From Clostridium sp. (GTDB lineage: Bacteria > Cyanobacteriota > Vampirovibrionia > Gastranaerophilales > Gastranaerophilaceae): a DNA stretch of 64,000 nt. The notes below the pieces were generated by a model. That model did no database searches, had not been told where the DNA came from, and saw nothing but the letters and a program-made list of their open reading frames with translations. The stretch lies in assembly GCA_018362895.1 (NCBI GenBank), contig JAHALR010000001.1, positions 248,001 through 312,000 on the forward strand, written 5' to 3'. Both the position numbers and the translations under genes were made by a program. Position 1 is the stretch's first letter; every line of letters begins with the position of its first letter. Below are positions 18,770-26,327 of the stretch, piece by piece.

Positions 18770-19281
18770 TGAACAATCAAATGAAAAAACTTGAATACTT
18801 TTTATTTATATGCCTAAACCTTTTTTTCAGTATGGGCGGTTTAATGTTAATCGTAATCATGTATTTGGGATATTTATCATCAAAATACATTTCTAATGTT
18901 GATATAGCTCTTTCTGAAAACTACACACCATTTATCATGTGGGGTATTCTATTTTATTTAGTTTATATAATATCTAAACTAATTTTATTTCCTGTTTTGT
19001 ATTCAATGAAAAAAACTTTTCCTTATATTCATGAGTTTTTTGAAAAGCTTGTGACTATTCCAAAAAGAAAAGATATAGTGTTATTAAACGCATTATTTTT
19101 GGATTCAATATTTATCATAGCAAATATATTATACACAATTTTTTGTGAGCCACAATCTCGGATTTTATCAACAGTCAAAATAAATATTAGTCTGTATTTT
19201 GTTTTTGGTTGCGGAGTTATTTTGCCATATTTAGTTATGTTTGTTTGGCTAAAGCTAATTAAGCATATAAAAAAGCATTAG
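18769..19281 (+). CDS. Small four-helix membrane protein (candidate immunity protein B)
   Basis: A 170-residue protein with four predicted membrane helices. It appears related to the preceding product: both open with a short N-terminus, a first helix with FI(L/C)LNL followed by SM, a helix pair around 55-75, a basic loop before an FLDSIF/FIVDMLF helix, and a final helix ending in Lys and His. Its ATG overlaps the previous stop (TAATG), so translation is coupled. No enzyme motif is visible. A tandem duplication of an immunity-like gene is the favoured reading, but unrelated membrane proteins remain possible. Confidence 0.6.
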   Translation: MNNQMKKLEYFLFICLNLFFSMGGLMLIVIMYLGYLSSKYISNVDIALSENYTPFIMWGILFYLVYIISKLILFPVLYSMKKTFPYIHEFFEKLVTIPKRKDIVLLNALFLDSIFIIANILYTIFCEPQSRILSTVKINISLYFVFGCGVILPYLVMFVWLKLIKHIKKH

Positions 19282-19330
19282 TAGGATATACTTTCAGGCT
19301 GTTTTTTTATAGAATGACTTATACCTATTA

Positions 19331-19612
19331 TTAAATCTCCCATTTTCTCGAAGTATGTAACACTCTCAATATGTAAATTGTGTTTTCTCTCACTTGATAA
19401 GGCAAAATATAAGGATATTTTGAAATAATAAACTCTCTTGTTCTCAATATTCTTCCTGGTCTTCCGATTGCAGGATTAAGGGCTAAAATTGTTTCAACCT
19501 GTGCAACTATATGAGAAACAAGCTTTTTAGCTGTTTCTTCATTGTTTGCACAGATATATTCTCTGATTGCTCTTAAATCTTCTAGTGAACTCTCAGAAAA
19601 TCTTACTTCCAC
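19331..19612 (-). CDS. ParE/RelE-family toxin
   Basis: A 93-residue type II toxin with the ParE fold. It starts FSESSLEDLRAIREYI and contains the family blocks NPAIGRPGR, then TREFIISKYPYILPYQV, and ends ILRVLHTSRKWE. ParE members poison gyrase and RelE members cut mRNA; the GRPGR and YPYI blocks point to ParE-like. The start is GTG, overlapping the antitoxin stop by one base (TAGTG), the usual coupled order with antitoxin first. Confidence 0.92.
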   Translation of the reverse strand: MEVRFSESSLEDLRAIREYICANNEETAKKLVSHIVAQVETILALNPAIGRPGRILRTREFIISKYPYILPYQVRENTIYILRVLHTSRKWEI

Positions 19613-19842
19613 TATTCAATGCCCCATTCTTTTTTTACATCATCAATTGAAACATGTTTACCGTTGTCAATGTCTTTTATGCCTTTTTGAATAGCACTAA
19701 TTTGCCAAGACTCAAGGTCAAGATATTTTTCAATAGCTTCAATAGCTAAAAAGGCTTTTGTCCTGCCTGTTGCTTTAGCTAGTTCTTCAAGTTTCTCTTT
19801 TGTGCTTTTGGGTATTCTTAATGAGAATTGTTCTGATGACAT
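19612..19842 (-). CDS. Ribbon-helix-helix antitoxin
   Basis: A 76-residue partner of the ParE-like toxin. Residues 1-45 form a ribbon-helix-helix DNA-binding domain (QFSLRIPKSTKEKLEELAKATGRTKAFLAIEAIEKYL). The C-terminal 30 residues (DIDNGKHVSIDDVKKEWGI) should wrap the toxin. AAAGGAG precedes the ATG. It likely represses its own promoter through the repeats directly upstream. Confidence 0.92.
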   Translation of the reverse strand: MSSEQFSLRIPKSTKEKLEELAKATGRTKAFLAIEAIEKYLDLESWQISAIQKGIKDIDNGKHVSIDDVKKEWGIE

Positions 19843-19850
19843 ATTTTCTC

Positions 19851-19900
19851 CTTTGTATTACTTTGTATTACATTGTAACACATTAAGATACACGTCTCAA
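19851..19900 (-). promoter_or_regulatory. Toxin-antitoxin promoter with iterated operator
   Basis: On the minus strand TTGAGA and TACAAT (19895-19900 and 19872-19877) are spaced by 17 bases. Overlapping and following the -10 are two exact 10-base direct repeats CTTTGTATTA (19851-19860, 19861-19870) and a related third copy CATTGTAACA. These are suited to cooperative ribbon-helix-helix binding and autoregulation. Confidence 0.7.
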
Positions 19901-19906
19901 TATCAT

Positions 19907-20041
19907 CTACAAAAACTTAAACAATTTTAACTGACTTCCTGTATTTATTACAGTATCTTCTGAAACAGCTCCTTGCAGATTATTTATCCAGTCTCTTTTT
20001 TCAAGTTTTTGTTTAAAATCAACCAAAAAGAAAAATGGGGT
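19907..20041 (-). pseudogene. C-terminal remnant of an unidentified protein
   Basis: An open frame of 44 codons ends at a TAG and has no usable start; its peptide includes FKQKLEKRDWINNLQGAV and ends GSQLKLFKFL. It has normal codon use and balanced amino acids, unlike chance sequence. It reads into a stop upstream, so it looks like the tail of a deleted island gene. I do not recognise the family with confidence. Confidence 0.4.
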
Positions 20042-20074
20042 ATAAAGTATTTATTTTATATCAATTCTTGTGTA

Positions 20075-20398
20075 CTATTTGAGTATTTTTAATATTCCTA
20101 ATAGTTGTTTTAACCTTGATACTGTATAATTTTTGATTACTGTATTTATCTCGTTTATCAAATTTTGTTTATCGAATGTTGCATTAAATGTATAGAAATA
20201 ACTCACATCCTCATTGTAGAAATTTGACAACTCTAATAAAAAATCTTCTGTTAATGGACTACTTCCTCTTTCAAGTCGACTTATTCTTTCTTTGCTGCAT
20301 TGTAACTGTTCAGCGAGGTATTCTTGAGAATGCCCCTTAGATTTTCTAAGTGTTTTAACTTTTTCACCTATCAGTTTTCTTAATGTTTTATTGTCCAT
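20075..20398 (-). CDS. XRE-family transcriptional regulator
   Basis: A 107-residue protein with an N-terminal helix-turn-helix (about residues 5-65: LRKLIGEKVKTLRKSKG, then SQEYLAEQLQCSKERISRLERG) and a C-terminal helical tail that may dimerise. An upstream GTG at 20434 would add 12 residues. I prefer the ATG because CATAAT lies 6 bases before it, as in other genes here. Probably an island regulator. Targets unknown. Confidence 0.8.
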   Translation of the reverse strand: MDNKTLRKLIGEKVKTLRKSKGHSQEYLAEQLQCSKERISRLERGSSPLTEDFLLELSNFYNEDVSYFYTFNATFDKQNLINEINTVIKNYTVSRLKQLLGILKILK

Positions 20399-20562
20399 AA
20401 TAAGATTATGGATTCTGGTATAAGCCAATGCCACAACCTATCGGTTGTACAAAAGTAGGACGTAGCCGTTGATTAAGAGTCCAAATGCAAATATAAGTTA
20501 AAATATTCTTTAATAAACGTTCAATTTTATTTTTAAACAAATAGGTTATATAATGTATTAAT

Positions 20563-20901
20563 TCAAGACTTTTTTCTTGCCAAAGAAGCCAACAAATCTA
20601 AAACTATCTTTTTATCAACATCATCTAGTTTCTTGAAATATTTATTAATTTCACTTGAAAATTGCTCATTGTGGTATTTGTGGCTTTCATCATCAGTCAT
20701 AAACAAATAGTAATATGGAATATTTTCAACTTTTGCAATTTTTTCAATCGTATCAAAACGTGATGAATGTTTTGCTGTTTCAATGCACCATAAAGTCTTC
20801 ATCGTAATGTTGGCAAATTCTGCGTAGTCTTCTTGAGATAGACCGCGTTGTTGTCTTAAATGCCTTACTCTCTTACCTAAAATATTCGCCAAATCGCCCA
20901 T
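20563..20901 (-). CDS. XRE-family transcriptional regulator
   Basis: A 112-residue phage-type regulator. The helix-turn-helix occupies about residues 1-65 (LGKRVRHLRQQRGLSQEDYAEFANITMKTLWCIET). The C-terminal helices are acidic then basic, ending SLARKKS. There is no Shine-Dalgarno; TATTAT is 7 bases before the ATG, suggesting a leaderless transcript. It is divergent from the nuclease-like gene and could control that intergenic region. Confidence 0.82.
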   Translation of the reverse strand: MGDLANILGKRVRHLRQQRGLSQEDYAEFANITMKTLWCIETAKHSSRFDTIEKIAKVENIPYYYLFMTDDESHKYHNEQFSSEINKYFKKLDDVDKKIVLDLLASLARKKS

Positions 20902-20990
20902 AAATTAAATAATACAGACACAATCACCTCATTACCATTGAATCATTTTACTAATACACATGTACAATTTAGCGAATTGGTGTTATCATG

Positions 20991-21019
20991 TTGACAATAA
21001 TCAGCGTAATAGGTCTAGT
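20991..21019 (+). promoter_or_regulatory. Promoter of nuclease-like gene
   Basis: TTGACA is followed after 17 bases by TCTAGT, and the ATG at 21026 is 6 bases beyond. This implies initiation at or next to the start codon. Confidence 0.5.
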
Positions 21020-21025
21020 TTTGAC

Positions 21026-21517
21026 ATGAAAACAGACAAAATAAATACTTTTATAATTGGTTGCATTATGTTTTTATTTGTATTTTTTTCTTTATTGCAA
21101 CAACCGACATTTTCATACAATCATATAGGGATAAATCAGAATTATATTGTGCATCCTCAAATAGTTAGTGTAGTTGACGGCGACACAATAAAAATCAGAT
21201 TGAAAGAAAAAGATACAGGAGTCCGTTTAACCGGCATTGACTGCTACGAAACATCAGTAAATAAACACATCAAATATCAACGAAATAAGGGGCTTTCAGA
21301 TGAGCAGATAATAGAAAAAGGGCTAATGGCTAAACAAGAGCTTATAAAAATTTTGCAAAGCCATAAAAATATCTATCTTGAAATTACCGGAGTTGACCAT
21401 TATAGCAGACTTGTAGGTATTTTTTACTATAAAGATAATAACGGGAATTATATTAGTATAAATAATGAAATGATGAACACAGGATATTGTCCGGAGTACA
21501 TATATAAAAGAAAGTAA
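21026..21517 (+). CDS. Membrane-anchored or secreted thermonuclease-like protein (SNase domain)
   Basis: A 163-residue protein. Residues 7-30 are a signal anchor. Residues about 45-160 form an SNase-like OB-fold domain: VVDGDTIKIRL, VRLTGIDCYET and DHYSRLVG. The three catalytic positions of staphylococcal nuclease (Arg, Glu, Arg) map to the R of VRL, the E of CYET and the R of YSRL, so it should be active on DNA or RNA outside the cytoplasm. The ATG at 21026 is preferred over 20960 because the longer form lacks an RBS and overlaps the promoter. The next gene follows after 4 bases. Confidence 0.85.
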   Translation: MKTDKINTFIIGCIMFLFVFFSLLQQPTFSYNHIGINQNYIVHPQIVSVVDGDTIKIRLKEKDTGVRLTGIDCYETSVNKHIKYQRNKGLSDEQIIEKGLMAKQELIKILQSHKNIYLEITGVDHYSRLVGIFYYKDNNGNYISINNEMMNTGYCPEYIYKRK

Positions 21518-21521
21518 TTGA

Positions 21522-21929
21522 ATGTTAAATGATTTCCTGCAAGAAATTTATAAAACGCTTCTATTTATAAAACGTTTTTCAAAAGATAATCCAGATTTAT
21601 CAAAAACTCTTATTCTCACACATTATACAAAAGTGAATAAGTATGGATATAGGAAAATCGTACCAAATCAAAATGATTTAATTTCTATGGATAAATTAAT
21701 ATCTCAAAGACTGGATGATACATTCAAATTTTTCAATTGGTATAATGAAGATATAAAAGCTGCAAATATAAAATTACGAAAATACATACTAAAATATATA
21801 GAAAAAAGAGAAAAGTTAAGTAATCAATCCCAAATAGATGATTTGAACAGATTTTTAATAAAATATATTGACAATTATCTTAAAAATGAGGATAACTTTA
21901 ATAAATTTATGGAAGAAAAAAAGCCTTGA
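21522..21929 (+). CDS. Hypothetical helical protein downstream of nuclease
   Basis: A 135-residue, Lys- and Asn-rich protein predicted all-helical, without recognised motif, signal or membrane segment. It starts 4 bases after the nuclease-like gene and is surely co-transcribed. It might be a nuclease inhibitor or partner, but only position supports that. Codon use is more A+T-rich than in the core genes, as for other island genes. Confidence 0.6.
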   Translation: MLNDFLQEIYKTLLFIKRFSKDNPDLSKTLILTHYTKVNKYGYRKIVPNQNDLISMDKLISQRLDDTFKFFNWYNEDIKAANIKLRKYILKYIEKREKLSNQSQIDDLNRFLIKYIDNYLKNEDNFNKFMEEKKP

Positions 21930-21983
21930 TAGATTGAGCAAAGCTTTTATCCAACAACCGGCTTTAAATTACCATATTCTTTA

Positions 21984-22011
21984 TTGACGCTTTTGAATAA
22001 AGTGGTAAAAT
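21984..22011 (+). promoter_or_regulatory. Promoter of tRNA-Gln
   Basis: TTGACG and TAAAAT are spaced by 16 bases, 14 bases before the mature tRNA. Confidence 0.7.
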
Positions 22012-22025
22012 TAATTTGTTACTAT

Positions 22026-22099
22026 TCCGGGATCGTCTAACGGCAGGACAGGTGACTCTGGATCATCTAATCGTGGTTCGAATCCATGTCCCGGAGCCA
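22026..22099 (+). tRNA. tRNA-Gln (anticodon CTG)
   Basis: A complete cloverleaf with CCA encoded. The acceptor TCCGGGA pairs with TCCCGGA. The anticodon stem GGTGA/TCATC holds loop CTCTGGA, so the anticodon is CTG (22058-22060). All stems close with only G-T wobbles. It marks the right edge of the island. Confidence 0.93.
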
Positions 22100-22101
22100 A
22101 T

Positions 22102-22132
22102 AAAAAAGACACCTTATACAGGTGTCTTTTTT
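22102..22132. terminator. Bidirectional terminator between tRNA-Gln and dapB
   Basis: A 13-bp stem AAAAAAGACACCT / AGGTGTCTTTTTT with a 5-base loop serves the tRNA on the plus strand and dapB on the minus strand. Confidence 0.85.
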
Positions 22133-22143
22133 ATTTATAAATT

Positions 22144-22926
22144 TTACATAATTTTTTCCAAACCATAAATAAATTCATTATGTTCAGCTATATATTTTAC
22201 AGCAAGTTTCACACCCGCCATATAACACTGCCTGTCCATAGAATCATGTCTGATTGTCAAAATCTGTCCTGAGGCACCAAAAATGACCTCTTGAGATGCA
22301 ATATATCCCGGCATTCTAACCGAATGAATACGAATATCTGAATAGGATTTACCTCCTCTGGCACCTTCAATTGTTTCTGTTTCTTCACAGTTTCCTGTTT
22401 CAAAGGACATAGTGCCTGATTCTGACATCATAAGAGCCGTTTTTATCGCCGTACCGGAAGGTGCATCTTTCTTTTGGTTGTGATGAAGTTCAACGATTTC
22501 AGCATTGTCAAAATACTTTGCCGCTTGTTTAGCAAACATCATCATTAAAATAGCACCTGTCGAAAAATTAGGAGCAATAAGACATCCCAGACCTTTAGCC
22601 TGTGAAAGTGCATTCAATTCTTCTATTTGTTCATCAGAAAGACCTGTTGTTCCTATTACAGGTCTTACCCCATTTTCCAAACAAATTTTGGCATTCTCAA
22701 AAACATATTTTGGCTGTGTAAAATCAACAATCACATCCGGATTGTGCATTAATATGGCTGATTTCAAATCTCCCATGATGCGAACTTCGCGTTTAGCACA
22801 AACTTCTGAATCAATTTGATTTATATCAACAGCACAAACAAGTTCAAGCTCATTATCAGAACATACAGCCTTTATGACCTCCTGTCCCATTTTTCCCATT
22901 GCACCTACAACACCAACCCTTATCAT
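22144..22926 (-). CDS. dapB: 4-hydroxy-tetrahydrodipicolinate reductase
   Basis: Lysine and diaminopimelate pathway: reduces HTPA with NAD(P)H. The 260 residues fit the family. The N-terminal nucleotide fold shows VGAMGKMGQEV and VIVDFTQP. The catalytic and substrate-binding block reads ELHHNQKKDAPSGTA, with the paired His and the Lys/SGT of the signature. The ending with a helix and GLEKIM is typical. Monocistronic, reading toward the tRNA-Gln terminator. Confidence 0.97.
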   Translation of the reverse strand: MIRVGVVGAMGKMGQEVIKAVCSDNELELVCAVDINQIDSEVCAKREVRIMGDLKSAILMHNPDVIVDFTQPKYVFENAKICLENGVRPVIGTTGLSDEQIEELNALSQAKGLGCLIAPNFSTGAILMMMFAKQAAKYFDNAEIVELHHNQKKDAPSGTAIKTALMMSESGTMSFETGNCEETETIEGARGGKSYSDIRIHSVRMPGYIASQEVIFGASGQILTIRHDSMDRQCYMAGVKLAVKYIAEHNEFIYGLEKIM

Positions 22927-23021
22927 AATACACCTCTCTTATTTTACCTATAATTCTATTTTATTTTAGCAAACTAATATAAATTTTTATATTACCCGCA
23001 AAAATATGATAATATAAATAT

Positions 23022-25514
23022 ATGGAATACGCCTATCTACAAAAGAATATTGAGAAAAGAACAGAAGAAGATTCAAAACAATTTAACTCACAAAATTTAA
23101 ATCTACTGCTCGACTTTTTCAAACAGAATGCAAAAAATGTCTGTCTTATAGAGGGAGCCCCGGGTTCCTTTAAAACCGCTTTATTTAACAAAGCTTCAGA
23201 TTATTTTTCAGACAATGTTCTGATTTTCAAATTCAAATGTTTTGAAGGGACAACACTTGATGATATATTCCTTTCTTTTTTCGAAGATTTAAAAAAATAT
23301 GCACAACAAAAAAAAGTCAGCTTCACAAAGATTGAAACGAATTCACTTTCACAAAGAATAAATAAATACTTAAATCACATAAACTTACCTTCCGTGATTG
23401 TATTAGACTCTCTTGAAAACATTTTTGACAAAAAAAATCAAACTGAAAAAGAAGAGATTTTGAATTTTATAGAACACCTTAATACTATGCAAAAGTTCAA
23501 AATTATTCTCATATCAAACTACTTTGATATGAAATATTTGGATTTAACATCTTATTCAAAAATCTTAATAGAACCATATACAAAACAACAGACACAGCAA
23601 TATTTCGAAAAACTTAACATAAAAAATGACGAAACTTCTCTTGAAAAGTTCTATGAAATAACCAAAGGTTATCCTAATTATATTTATGTCACAGCAAACA
23701 TTATCAGCACACTAAAAACAAATCTCGGAGCACTTGTTGAAGAATATGAAAAGAAAACACCGGGTTATGAAGATTTTATTCTTCAAAAATTAATTACTTT
23801 TGCACCCGAAAATGTAAAAAAATCTCTTTATATTCTCTCACTATTCAACGAAGGACTCACGTATAACTATCTTCAGGAATATGCTTTTTTCTCAAAAGAA
23901 CAAGCTCTTTATATGTGTGAAAAAGGACTTCTGGCTAATGAATACGGATATGTTTACATAAAAGGATATGTAAAAAAATTCCTTCTAAACTTTATACCTC
24001 ATTTTGAAAAAATGCGTATACACAAATATTGGAAAGAATTTTACGAAACACAGCTTCCATTAAAACCCAACAATCGTGTAATTCTTATATCAAGAAATAC
24101 TATGAGAAACCAGATTGCATACCATTCATCTTTCTTAAATGATAAAATTCCTGAAAAACAAGACAAAACAGATATGTCTCTTATGGGATATCTGAATAGC
24201 AATCTTACTGCTTGGAATTTAAAAAATACAAATATAAAACAGGAAGAAAATGCCTCTAAACAAGAAAAAAAACGTCCACAAGCGCCAGAATCCATAAAAA
24301 ATAAAAATGGTAAATTTGAAAAATATGAGCTGACAAAAGAAGAAATGGCTCTTCTAAGCTTCCCTATTGATATGAGGCAAAAAGAAGAAAAAATAGCGCG
24401 TGACAAATTTCATCGTGAAATGCTAAAAAAAGAAGAAGAAATTACAGAGAAAAAACAAAAACAAAAACTTGAAGACATAATATCTGCTGCTGACAGCCTT
24501 GAATCAGTACACAGTTTTGACTCAGCATATGGACTATATCTTACGGCTTTTGAATTAAAAGAAGATGAAAAATATACAAAATATTTACCTGATTTATTAA
24601 ATAGACTTGCAGTTTGTGCCAAAAAGCTAAACAAAACAGTAGACTCGGTCGACTGGTACAATAAACTGACCGACTACTACACATCAAAAAACGATGAAGA
24701 AAAAGTAAACGAAACAAAACTTGAAATTGCACAAATCTACAAAGATTCTTATAAAATAAACCATGCACGTGTTATCTATGAAAACTTTATCAACAAAAAA
24801 GCAGCTGCTTCTGATTATATAATTGCCAGATCATATATATCATTGGCTGAAATAGAAGAAGACCTCACCAACACTGATAAAGCAGTTGAATATTATAAAA
24901 AAGCCTTTGCATTAGCCGATAATATAGAAGACAAAAATATATACACAGAAGCCTATTTCAAATATGCACTTATTCTAGATGACTTTAACCAAACAGATGC
25001 AGCTCTGGATTTTTACCAAAAATGCATAAGAAATAGTAATAAACCCAGCATCCCTTTATCTTCATCTTATACAAATATTGCTGAAATAATGAAAGAAGAA
25101 GGGCAGCTGAAAAGAGCATCTGACTATTATAAGCATGCACTAAGAACAGATCTGGCTCAATCAAATCACGAAGGAGTATACTATCTTTGTTTAAAACTAG
25201 CCCAAGTATATGAAGAACTAAAACCTTCAGAAGCATCTAACTGGCTTTTAAAATCACTTTCAGCAGCAAAAAGAACAAAAGAAAAAATATATATTACTAA
25301 TGCATACATAGAACTAGGGGATTTATATACAAAAGAAAATTCTTACGAAAAAGCCTTGAAATCTTTTCTTCTGGCAAAAAAAAATATTCCTGATGACGAA
25401 AGCATAAACGAATACAAACATAATATTGAACTGAGAATCAAGGATATAAAAGACTTAATAAAACCCACTACATACGAAAAAATAGTCGGAGAAATAAACA
25501 AAAATGCACATTGA
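23022..25514 (+). CDS. Large P-loop NTPase with C-terminal TPR repeats (STAND-like)
   Basis: An 830-residue cytoplasmic protein. An N-terminal ATPase has Walker A EGAPGSFKTALF near residue 45, Walker B VIVLDSLENIF near 128 and a sensor-like IILISNY near 165. A winged-helix-like region follows (about 250-340). A charged linker spans about 390-490. The C-terminal 340 residues contain at least five TPR-like helix pairs (for example AVEYYKKAFALADNI, AALDFYQKCIR, RASDYYKHALR). This order, NTPase then repeat sensor, resembles STAND proteins such as signalling ATPases or MalT-like regulators, but no effector domain is recognised. Its end overlaps rsmG by 11 bases. Confidence 0.75.
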   Translation: MEYAYLQKNIEKRTEEDSKQFNSQNLNLLLDFFKQNAKNVCLIEGAPGSFKTALFNKASDYFSDNVLIFKFKCFEGTTLDDIFLSFFEDLKKYAQQKKVSFTKIETNSLSQRINKYLNHINLPSVIVLDSLENIFDKKNQTEKEEILNFIEHLNTMQKFKIILISNYFDMKYLDLTSYSKILIEPYTKQQTQQYFEKLNIKNDETSLEKFYEITKGYPNYIYVTANIISTLKTNLGALVEEYEKKTPGYEDFILQKLITFAPENVKKSLYILSLFNEGLTYNYLQEYAFFSKEQALYMCEKGLLANEYGYVYIKGYVKKFLLNFIPHFEKMRIHKYWKEFYETQLPLKPNNRVILISRNTMRNQIAYHSSFLNDKIPEKQDKTDMSLMGYLNSNLTAWNLKNTNIKQEENASKQEKKRPQAPESIKNKNGKFEKYELTKEEMALLSFPIDMRQKEEKIARDKFHREMLKKEEEITEKKQKQKLEDIISAADSLESVHSFDSAYGLYLTAFELKEDEKYTKYLPDLLNRLAVCAKKLNKTVDSVDWYNKLTDYYTSKNDEEKVNETKLEIAQIYKDSYKINHARVIYENFINKKAAASDYIIARSYISLAEIEEDLTNTDKAVEYYKKAFALADNIEDKNIYTEAYFKYALILDDFNQTDAALDFYQKCIRNSNKPSIPLSSSYTNIAEIMKEEGQLKRASDYYKHALRTDLAQSNHEGVYYLCLKLAQVYEELKPSEASNWLLKSLSAAKRTKEKIYITNAYIELGDLYTKENSYEKALKSFLLAKKNIPDDESINEYKHNIELRIKDIKDLIKPTTYEKIVGEINKNAH

Positions 25515-26223
25515 ACAAAAGAATTTAATCCAAAAAGACTTAAACTTTCAAATAAAAAAGCTATTTGAAGAAAGAATGAATACATTTGAACAGCTTTTTA
25601 AAATATACAACAGCCACACTAACCTTGTGAGTAAAAATGATGAAAAAAATCTTTTTGAAAAACATATATATGATTCATTGTGCTTTATATTGTTTAAAAA
25701 TAAATATAATATAAATAACAATATTAAACTTATGGACATAGGAACAGGCGGTGGATTTCCTTCCATTCCTTTATCAATAGCCTATCCTGAAATGGAAATA
25801 TATCCTGTTGATTCGATAGCAAAAAAAATCGGATTCATTGAACTGGTACAAAAGGAACTTAGATTAGATAATTTGCAACCAATTTGTAAAAGAGTAGAAG
25901 AGCTTGACAGAGATTTTAAAGGTAGTTTTGATGTTGCAACTTCCAGGGCTGTGGCACCATTAAAGACACTGCTTGAATATGCAATTCCATTTGTAAAAAA
26001 GGGAGGATATTTTGTTGCCTTCAAAGCAAAAAATGCAGACGAAGAAATTGAAGAAGCCCAAAACGCAATGAAAATATTAAAAGCCCAAATTATAGAACGC
26101 ATACCTTACAAGCTGCCAAATTTAGAAGAATATAAAAGAGAATTGCTTATAATAAAAAAGCTTGAAACAACACCTGTAATGTATCCCAGAAAATCAGGTC
26201 AGGCTAAGAAAAATCCATTATAA
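25504..26223 (+). CDS. rsmG: 16S rRNA (guanine527-N7)-methyltransferase
   Basis: Methylates G527 of 16S rRNA with SAM; loss gives low-level streptomycin resistance in other bacteria. It has 239 residues, slightly longer than average at the N-terminus; an internal Met at residue 24 is an alternative start. The SAM-binding MDIGTGGGFPSIPL near residue 78, VDSIAKKIGFI and ATSRAVAPL are all family-specific. It is translationally coupled to the upstream NTPase gene, an unusual partner. Confidence 0.95.
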   Translation: MHIEQKNLIQKDLNFQIKKLFEERMNTFEQLFKIYNSHTNLVSKNDEKNLFEKHIYDSLCFILFKNKYNINNNIKLMDIGTGGGFPSIPLSIAYPEMEIYPVDSIAKKIGFIELVQKELRLDNLQPICKRVEELDRDFKGSFDVATSRAVAPLKTLLEYAIPFVKKGGYFVAFKAKNADEEIEEAQNAMKILKAQIIERIPYKLPNLEEYKRELLIIKKLETTPVMYPRKSGQAKKNPL

Positions 26224-26281
26224 AAAATTTTTATTAACAATTCTTAACAAAATTCCTCAATTCATGCAATTATTTAACAAG

Positions 26282-26302
26282 TATATACTTTATATATGTA
26301 AG
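26282..26302 (+). promoter_or_regulatory. Promoter-like motif shared with 44372-44394
   Basis: TATACTTTATATA followed by TGTAAG lies about 25 bases before the start of a lineage-type protein. The same string with two extra bases lies at the same distance before another lineage-type gene at 44423. It could be a shared promoter for an alternative sigma factor or a regulator site. Confidence 0.4.
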
Positions 26303-26327
26303 AGAGCAAAAAATTATTGAGGACAAA

